NCBI GenBank assembly: GCA_900770015.1
Contig: CAAGIU010000150.1
Location: 1 to 11,369, forward strand
Reading direction: 5' to 3'
Length of the DNA stretch: 11,369 nucleotides
From: an uncultured Oscillospiraceae bacterium
GTDB taxonomy: Bacteria; Bacillota_A; Clostridia; Oscillospirales; Oscillospiraceae
Position 1 is the first letter of the stretch, and every line of letters begins with the position of its first letter. The translations under genes were made by a program, and so were the position numbers. Positions 7,368-11,369 of the stretch are shown here, in pieces. The notes beneath the pieces are model-generated. The model was not told the DNA's origin. It did no database searches and was given only the letters and a program-made list of their open reading frames with translations.

Positions 7368-7396
7368 ATTATATCATTGATTTTCCTCCAGCGCAA
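7368..7396 (-). promoter_or_regulatory. Sigma-A-type promoter of the scpA operon
   Basis: On the minus strand, -35 TTGCGC (7391-7396), 17-bp spacer, perfect -10 TATAAT (7368-7373), 42 bp upstream of the scpA ATG. The -35 is weak. It faces away from the plus-strand promoter at 7435; the two -35 elements are 38 bp apart. Confidence 0.7.
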
Positions 7397-7434
7397 GGGT
7401 GAGAAAAATAATAAAGGTTTCAACCGAAATTTGA

Positions 7435-7463
7435 TTGCATTTATTTTCAAAGTGTGGTAGACT
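7435..7463 (+). promoter_or_regulatory. Sigma-A-type promoter of the small membrane-protein gene
   Basis: -35 TTGCAT (7435-7440), 17-bp spacer, -10 TAGACT (7458-7463). It is followed by a GGAGG ribosome-binding site at 7481-7485 and the GTG start at 7494, giving a short leader of about 25 nt. Confidence 0.6.
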
Positions 7464-7493
7464 ATTTGCATAACGTATTTGGAGGGATGATCT

Positions 7494-7826
7494 GTGGCAA
7501 CTCAGAGAAAAAAGCGCAGACGTAACCGTTACCGTGAAATGGAAAGCATGATGACCAAGGTGCTCATTGGTGACGGCTTGATCTTCTTTCTGTATATGTT
7601 CGCCGCAAGCCGCAGCGGTATGTGGGCCACCATGAAATGGGTCCTCGCCGTTGTTACCATTCTGGTTTCGGCGCTTGCCCTGGGCTGGCTGTTTTTGACC
7701 AAGGAGATCAGCAAACGGCGCAGTATGTGGATGGTGACGGCCTGCGTATCGATTCTGACCTGTCTTTTCGTTTCCCTGTGCCTGAATTATCCCTGCCCTC
7801 CCGTTATCTCTGTCGTTTCGGGTTAA
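7494..7826 (+). CDS. Small hypothetical three-helix membrane protein
   Basis: A 110-residue protein I do not recognise. The N-terminus is strongly basic (MATQRKKRRRNRYREM). Three hydrophobic segments follow at about 22-38, 45-68 and 77-98, with KEISKRR between the second and third. By the positive-inside rule the N-terminus and the second loop would be cytoplasmic. The C-terminus is short and has a Cys-Pro pair (NYPCPP). The GTG start is chosen because it sits 8 nt after a GGAGG site and a promoter lies at the right distance; the first in-frame ATG is 15 codons later and has no such site. A terminator (7840-7873) follows the stop, so it is a monocistronic unit, divergent from scpA and convergent with the kinase gene. 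Confidence 0.8.
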   Translation: MATQRKKRRRNRYREMESMMTKVLIGDGLIFFLYMFAASRSGMWATMKWVLAVVTILVSALALGWLFLTKEISKRRSMWMVTACVSILTCLFVSLCLNYPCPPVISVVSG

Positions 7827-7839
7827 GGAAATCATTTTC

Positions 7840-7873
7840 GGCTGATGCAGTTTTCTGCACCAGCCGATTTTTT
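7840..7873 (+). terminator. Rho-independent terminator of the small membrane-protein gene
   Basis: An 11-bp stem, GGCTGATGCAG (7840-7850) with CTGCACCAGCC (7855-7865), has one A-C mismatch and a TTTT loop. It is followed by GATTTTTT (7866-7873). The T-run overlaps the stop codon of the convergent nucleoside kinase (7872-7874). On the minus strand the hairpin is followed by GAAAATGATTT, so it would be a weaker terminator for the kinase. Confidence 0.85.
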
Positions 7874-9572
7874 ATCGGTAGAATTTGTTGCCGCCGATGA
7901 ACTCGCGGACAATGCTGGTGGGAGGGATTTCATCGTCCACATCCGCAGCCAGAACATACTCCAGAATTTTCACAATGGACTGCACATCGTCATAGCAGTC
8001 ATCCTCCGGCTGAATCTTCGCCAGCAGCGGATAGATATGCCGCTTGAGCACCGCCAGCTCATACAGCGTGGAGGTGTTCAGGATCGTATCCGCATTTTCC
8101 TGGTACGGGAAAATCCACCGCTGCTCTCCGCTGCGCACGGAATCCCACATGGAGATCGTCCTCTGCACCGAGGAGCCTCTGGTCTCGTAATCCCGGACAA
8201 TTCTGCGAAGAAGCCGCAGATAGCTGGTGGGGATCCGGTTGTGGTTGTCCAGGTTCAGGGGCAGCAGCGGGCTGACATAGAGCCGGAAAATCTTATTTGT
8301 GTCAATGCCGTCGGGGACAAGCTCCGGGTTCAGGCCGTGGATGCCCTCCACAATGATGACGGAATCGGAGGTAAGCTTCAGCTTTTTGCCATTCCACTCC
8401 CGCCTGCCGGTCACGAAATTGAATTCCGGCAGCTCCACCTCGCCCCCGGAAAGCAGCGCGGCGATATCCTCCTTGAACAGCGCGGTGTCGATGGTGTTGA
8501 TGTGCTCCAGATCCAGCTTCCCGTCCGGGCCGGGGGCGATTTTGTCCCGGTCCAGATAGTAGTTATCCAGGCTCATCAGGATGGGCTTTTTGCCGTAGAC
8601 CCGAAGCTGGGTGGCAAGACGGTTGGCTGAGGTGGTCTTTCCCGAGGAGCTGGGGCCTGCCAGCATGACAACCTGGGCGTTTCGGGTGCTGATGGTATCG
8701 GCAAGCTGACTGAACCGCTTTTCGTGCAGCGCTTCATTGACCCGGATCAGCTCCCGGATTCCCCCGGTGGAGGTCAGTTCATTCAGATCGGCCACCGTTT
8801 CGCATTCCATCAGCTTTCCCCACCGCTCTCCCTCGGAAAAAACACTGAAGAAGTTGGGCATGGCCTTAAAATCGGAAGGGCTGTCCGGATTCAGGTCATC
8901 AGGGTAGCACAGAATGAAACCATTTTCCGCCCGGATCAGCTCCCAGACGGTGAGATATCCGGTGGAGGGAAGCATTTCTCCATAGAAATAATCCGCGTAG
9001 TCATGGTAGTAATACTCATCAAAGGAATCGGTGTCCCGCCATTGCAGCAGAGCGGCCTTATCCAGCTGTGCATTGCCGAGGAAGCCGGCAATGGCATCCT
9101 GCCGCCTGACCCGGCGACGTATCAACGGGAAATCCTCGTGAATCTTTTCCCGAATCCTCTTTTTCAGACGCTCCAGATCAAAGGCGCTGTCATCGTCCAG
9201 CCGGATGTAAACGCTGTTGCCGATGGTGCAGCTGATTTTCGCCGTGCATTCTGGCCACAGCTCCCCCAGAGCGAGGAAGACCACAAAGCACGCCGTCCTG
9301 GTATAGACATCCTTACCGGCGGCGTCGGCATAGCGAAGAAGCCGCACATGTCCCCCGGAAGCCTGCATGGCCCGGCGGACGGAGCTGCCGTCGGTCCCGG
9401 CTTCCCGTTCCCGGACCGGCACATAGTTCAGCGTGAAAACCTCACCGGCTATTTTGGCAGCCAGGGGACGGGACACCAGGCTGTCCGTGTCCATTTGTGC
9501 GTTCCGGATCAGCTCCAGAAGCGTCTGGCCGGACCGGGCGCAGATCACCTGATTGTCAATTGTCATATTCAT
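7872..9572 (-). CDS. Nucleoside (uridine-type) kinase with N-terminal TGS and ThrRS-SAD-like domains
   Basis: A 566-residue protein of the Clostridia-type nucleoside kinase family. The first 60 or so residues resemble a TGS domain (SGQTLLELIRNAQ). The next region, to about 170, resembles the threonyl-tRNA synthetase second additional domain. The C-terminal half is a phosphoribulokinase/uridine kinase P-loop domain: Walker A GPSSSGKTT at 306-314, LMSLDNYYLDRDK at about 332-344, and VIIVEGIHGLNPEL near 405-418. It probably phosphorylates a nucleoside; the substrate is not readable from sequence. The frame is open 16 codons further upstream, but MNMTIDN has a perfect AGGAGGTGA site 7 nt before it, and the promoter -10 lies at 9598-9603. 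It is monocistronic and convergent with the small membrane-protein gene. Confidence 0.9.
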   Translation of the reverse strand: MNMTIDNQVICARSGQTLLELIRNAQMDTDSLVSRPLAAKIAGEVFTLNYVPVREREAGTDGSSVRRAMQASGGHVRLLRYADAAGKDVYTRTACFVVFLALGELWPECTAKISCTIGNSVYIRLDDDSAFDLERLKKRIREKIHEDFPLIRRRVRRQDAIAGFLGNAQLDKAALLQWRDTDSFDEYYYHDYADYFYGEMLPSTGYLTVWELIRAENGFILCYPDDLNPDSPSDFKAMPNFFSVFSEGERWGKLMECETVADLNELTSTGGIRELIRVNEALHEKRFSQLADTISTRNAQVVMLAGPSSSGKTTSANRLATQLRVYGKKPILMSLDNYYLDRDKIAPGPDGKLDLEHINTIDTALFKEDIAALLSGGEVELPEFNFVTGRREWNGKKLKLTSDSVIIVEGIHGLNPELVPDGIDTNKIFRLYVSPLLPLNLDNHNRIPTSYLRLLRRIVRDYETRGSSVQRTISMWDSVRSGEQRWIFPYQENADTILNTSTLYELAVLKRHIYPLLAKIQPEDDCYDDVQSIVKILEYVLAADVDDEIPPTSIVREFIGGNKFYR

Positions 9573-9597
9573 GCAATCACCTCCTGTATTTGGAACA

Positions 9598-9625
9598 ATT
9601 ATATCATAAAAAACCAACAATGCAA
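9598..9625 (-). promoter_or_regulatory. Sigma-A-type promoter of the nucleoside kinase
   Basis: On the minus strand, perfect -10 TATAAT (9598-9603) with -35 TTGCAT (9620-9625) at 16 bp, or TTTGCA at 17 bp. It lies 25 bp upstream of the chosen ATG and only about 10 bp after the spoIID stop, separating the two genes. Confidence 0.7.
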
Positions 9626-9635
9626 ATAGAATCCC

Positions 9636-10598
9636 TCAAAAGCCCTGGATTTTCTGCAATTCAACGCCGTCATAGTAGTAAAGCAGGATCTGCGCGCAGG
9701 TCATTCCTTTTTCTGCCAGCGCATTGGCGCCATACTGGCTCAGTCCGACCCGGTGGCCGCTGCCCTTTACCTCGAAGAGGATTTGCCCGTCGCGTATCTG
9801 CACGGTAAACATGGTGGATTTCAAATTCAGTTTCCGCCGAAGCTCCGTCCCGGAAAAACGCATGTCGCCGACACAGACAGAATAGACGCCGCCGCTGTCC
9901 GTATAGATCCATTCCCGGAACCAGTTCTCCGGTTCGCCGGTGAGGCTGACATGGAGGATTTCTTCCAGCTCGGCGGCGGACATGTTTTTGGTGGAGGAAA
10001 AGCAGTAGGCCGTTTCCTCTCCCGGGCTCTCCTTTGCCGTGAGATAGGGATACTCCCTGCCCCATACGGCTTCGGCATCCTCCGTAAATCCGCCGGAGCA
10101 GGAAAAAAACGTGGCCTCAATGGGCTGTCCGTGAAAGGTCAGGATGATCCCCTCCGTGGTAAGCACGGCCTCCCAGACACGGAGGAGCGCATCCGCGTTT
10201 TGCGTCTTTGTCAGGTATGTCTCCGGGCTGAGGTATCCCTGGCAGCAGGCCGGGTCAGTGCATACCGCTCCATCCGGATGCTTGACGGATGTGCTTGTCA
10301 GCTTCCAGGCGTAGGTTCGGGCGGCAATGGCCTGGGCTTTCAGAGCTTCCATTTCAAATTCCGCCGGCATTTCCGCCAGCACAACGCCGGTGATATAATG
10401 CTCCAGATCCATGACCACGGTTTGCTCCTCCGTCAGAACGGTCACGGGAATATAGATATGCTCCTGCTCCACCGGGGAAAAGACCGCCTGGCTAACGGAT
10501 AACTCCCGCGGAAACAAAGGAATGGCCAGAAACAGCATGGTGCAGCAAAGGCAGATCGTCTGCAGCCCATGGTGAACGGATGACGGACAACGATACAT
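9636..10598 (-). CDS. spoIID: Stage II sporulation protein D (peptidoglycan lytic transglycosylase)
   Basis: A 320-residue SpoIID/LytB-family enzyme. In Bacillus and Clostridioides SpoIID sits in the mother-cell membrane and cuts glycan strands during engulfment, with SpoIIP and SpoIIM. A hydrophobic anchor covers about residues 11-30. The SpoIID core follows, with YITGVVLAEMPAEFE and ALKAQAIAARTYA (68-97); Glu76 in AEMP matches the position of the known catalytic glutamate. His107, Cys113 and Cys119 have the 6+6 spacing I recall for the zinc ligands of the C. difficile enzyme. FFSCSGG (163-169) and GSGHRVGLSQYGANALAEKG near the end are family signatures. The ATG follows GGAGGG by 6 nt. It is not beside spoIIQ or other sporulation genes here. 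Confidence 0.94.
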   Translation of the reverse strand: MYRCPSSVHHGLQTICLCCTMLFLAIPLFPRELSVSQAVFSPVEQEHIYIPVTVLTEEQTVVMDLEHYITGVVLAEMPAEFEMEALKAQAIAARTYAWKLTSTSVKHPDGAVCTDPACCQGYLSPETYLTKTQNADALLRVWEAVLTTEGIILTFHGQPIEATFFSCSGGFTEDAEAVWGREYPYLTAKESPGEETAYCFSSTKNMSAAELEEILHVSLTGEPENWFREWIYTDSGGVYSVCVGDMRFSGTELRRKLNLKSTMFTVQIRDGQILFEVKGSGHRVGLSQYGANALAEKGMTCAQILLYYYDGVELQKIQGF

Positions 10599-10622
10599 GA
10601 AGTTCCCTCCCTTCCCAACAGC

Positions 10623-10652
10623 ATATCACGGCAGAGCCATAAAACCTGTCAA
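10623..10652 (-). promoter_or_regulatory. Candidate promoter of spoIID
   Basis: On the minus strand, a perfect TTGACA (10647-10652) and TGATAT (10623-10628) with an 18-bp spacer, 24 bp before the spoIID ATG. In Bacillus spoIID is read by sigma-E; I do not see a convincing sigma-E pair, so the assignment is tentative. Confidence 0.35.
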
Positions 10653-10691
10653 AAATGAATGTGCTTATCGGGTTAACGCAGCAAATTGTAA

Positions 10692-10880
10692 TTTGGCGCA
10701 CTGGCGCGGCAGCGCCCTTGGCTCTCCCTTTGGGAGAGCTGTCAGCCGAACAGGCTGACTGAGAGGGTACTCCGTTGGATGGTTGGGAAGCGTCCATTGG
10801 AACGTGGGACCCTCTTAGACTGCCCCATACGGGGCAGCCAGCTCTCCCAAAGGGAGAGCCAAAGGCGCTGCCGCGCCAAA
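10692..10880. repeat. MITE-like palindromic element with long terminal inverted repeats
   Basis: The two ends, 10702-10741 and 10839-10878, are inverted repeats of 40 bp with one mismatch. The match extends outward to TTTGGCGC/GCGCCAAA (10692 and 10880) if the 8-bp partial duplication ACTGGCGC in the left arm is skipped. Each arm is itself palindromic (GCTCTCCC-TTT-GGGAGAGC). Inside are hairpins GTCAGCC/GGCTGAC (10741-10759), CTGCCCC/GGGGCAG (10820-10837) and the long-range pair GAGGGT/ACCCTC. TAA flanks both sides (10689-10691, 10881-10883), a possible 3-bp target duplication. There is no transposase frame in its 189 bp. It resembles the non-coding palindromic repeats dispersed in gut Oscillospiraceae genomes, but copy number cannot be seen here. 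Confidence 0.8.
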
Positions 10881-10921
10881 TAACGATTTTTCGTCCTGCT
10901 GAGCAAGACCGATATGCAGAT

Positions 10922-11022
10922 TGCACAAAACAAAAAAGTAATTTTTGTGCACTATTTCAGGCGTATTTCCCCCGAAATCCGGCGTTTTTGCAGTTTGTGC
11001 AGGAAAAACGACAGTTTGTGCA
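10922..11022. promoter_or_regulatory. Cluster of four TTTGTGCA motifs, candidate operator array
   Basis: TTTGTGCA occurs inverted at 10922-10929 and direct at 10944-10951, 10994-11001 and 11015-11022. The last two share the longer core CAGTTTGTGCA and are spaced exactly 21 bp, about two helical turns. The first two form a 9-bp inverted repeat. The nearest copy ends 8 bp before the -35 of the promoter at 11031, a usual place for an activator site. The binding protein is unknown. Confidence 0.55.
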
Positions 11023-11030
11023 TCCCCCCT

Positions 11031-11059
11031 TTTCAAACCCAAATTCCCTGTGCTATACT
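11031..11059 (+). promoter_or_regulatory. Extended -10 promoter of the right-edge gene
   Basis: -35 TTTCAA (11031-11036), 17-bp spacer, -10 TATACT (11054-11059) preceded by TGC, which makes an extended -10. The poor -35 with motif copies just upstream suggests activator dependence. The leader to the ATG is about 54 nt and contains GAGGAGG at 11106-11112. Confidence 0.65.
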
Positions 11060-11119
11060 GACCCTGCAAGGGAAAAATCCCGAGCTGAAGAAGAAAAGAA
11101 AAAATGAGGAGGACAAGAA

Positions 11120-11369
11120 ATGTTAAGTATCAACATGGATGACGTTGTCAAGGTGCTGAACTCGATGAAGAATGAGCTGATCATTCTCGGCGTGGTTCTG
11201 GCTGTGGCTGTCATCATCACCGTGGCGCAGGCTTTTGTCAAGAACCTGAAAAAGCCTGTCAAGAAGCTGATCCGCGGCAACACCTGGCTGGCCTTCGTGC
11301 TGGCAGTGGTGATCGTCGTGAATCTGATCCTGACCGGCCCCATGTACACCATGATCAACCTGGCCACCG
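11120..11369 (+). CDS. N-terminal membrane anchor of a larger protein, possibly a GH3 glycoside hydrolase (runs off right edge)
   Basis: The first 83 residues of a gene cut by the window. The ATG lies 7 nt after GAGGAGG. The protein starts MLSINMDDVVKVLNSMK and has two hydrophobic helices at about 20-40 and 56-73. A very basic loop (KNLKKPVKKLIRGN) lies between them. By the positive-inside rule the loop is cytoplasmic, so both ends and any downstream domain would be outside the cell. The MLSIN start, two helices and the following NLILTGPMYTMINLAT resemble, from memory, the N-terminal anchor of surface family 3 glycoside hydrolases in Faecalibacterium-like bacteria. No catalytic domain is in view, so that function is a guess; the coding call itself is firm. 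Confidence 0.6.
   Translation, partial: MLSINMDDVVKVLNSMKNELIILGVVLAVAVIITVAQAFVKNLKKPVKKLIRGNTWLAFVLAVVIVVNLILTGPMYTMINLAT

Noticed and set aside
7487..7525. 12-codon ATG frame overlapping the start of the small membrane protein
   Set aside because: Its ATG is only one base after the GGAGG site, too close for initiation; the GTG start at 8 nt is better placed.
9573..9620. 16-codon extension of the nucleoside kinase
   Set aside because: It would start within the promoter region, and the internal ATG has a perfect AGGAGGTGA site at ideal spacing.
8724..9629. Plus-strand open frame of 301 codons opposite the nucleoside kinase
   Set aside because: Antisense shadow of a gene with clear kinase motifs; no start signals.
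10702..10878. Repeated GGCTCTCCC-type units as a CRISPR array
   Set aside because: There are only two copies and they are inverted relative to each other, with no regular spacers or cas genes.
10492..10933. Minus-strand open frames spanning the palindromic element
   Set aside because: They cross inverted repeats and the spoIID start, have no ribosome-binding site and change character with the palindromes, so they are chance frames.
10921..10952. Inverted pair TGCACAAAA/TTTTGTGCA as a rho-independent terminator
   Set aside because: The stem is AT-rich with a 12-13-nt loop and no T-run after it; a protein-binding site fits better given two more direct copies nearby.

Overview
The window looks like chromosome of a spore-forming, moderately GC-rich gut-type Clostridium relative, probably Oscillospiraceae/Ruminococcaceae. 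This is inferred from Bacillota-type synteny (large SRP RNA next to dnaX; an scpA-scpB-DUF2953-gerW-dacB-rluB run), the sporulation genes gerW and spoIID, strong GGAGG ribosome-binding sites and sigma-A-type promoters. No sequence search was run.

Almost everything is on the minus strand. Read in transcription order from high to low coordinates there are four minus-strand blocks. (1) spoIID (10598-9636). (2) A TGS-domain nucleoside kinase (9572-7872) with its own promoter. (3) A tight six-gene unit starting at 7326: scpA, scpB, a DUF2953 protein, gerW/ytfJ, a D-Ala-D-Ala carboxypeptidase and an RluB-type pseudouridine synthase. The first four genes are joined by 1-4 nt overlaps. (4) An RpiR-type regulator overlapping a BaiN/HI0933-type flavoprotein (3051-948), followed by acpP with a near-consensus promoter, the SRP RNA gene ffs and the 5' end of dnaX, which runs off the left edge. 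Two genes are on the plus strand: a small three-helix membrane protein (7494-7826), divergent from scpA and closed by a terminator that touches the convergent kinase stop codon, and the start of a membrane-anchored protein (11120 to the right edge).

The genes are mostly housekeeping or sporulation functions: chromosome segregation (ScpAB), spore envelope and germination (GerW, carboxypeptidase, SpoIID), ribosome modification (RluB), fatty-acid carrier (AcpP), protein targeting (SRP RNA) and replication (DnaX).

The least ordinary part is the 521-bp divergent intergenic region 10599-11119. It holds a 189-bp palindromic, MITE-like element with about 40-bp near-perfect terminal inverted repeats and several internal hairpins. 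Beside it are four copies of the octamer TTTGTGCA; two of these are direct repeats 21 bp apart, just upstream of an extended -10 promoter driving the right-edge gene. I see no defence system, CRISPR array or phage gene.
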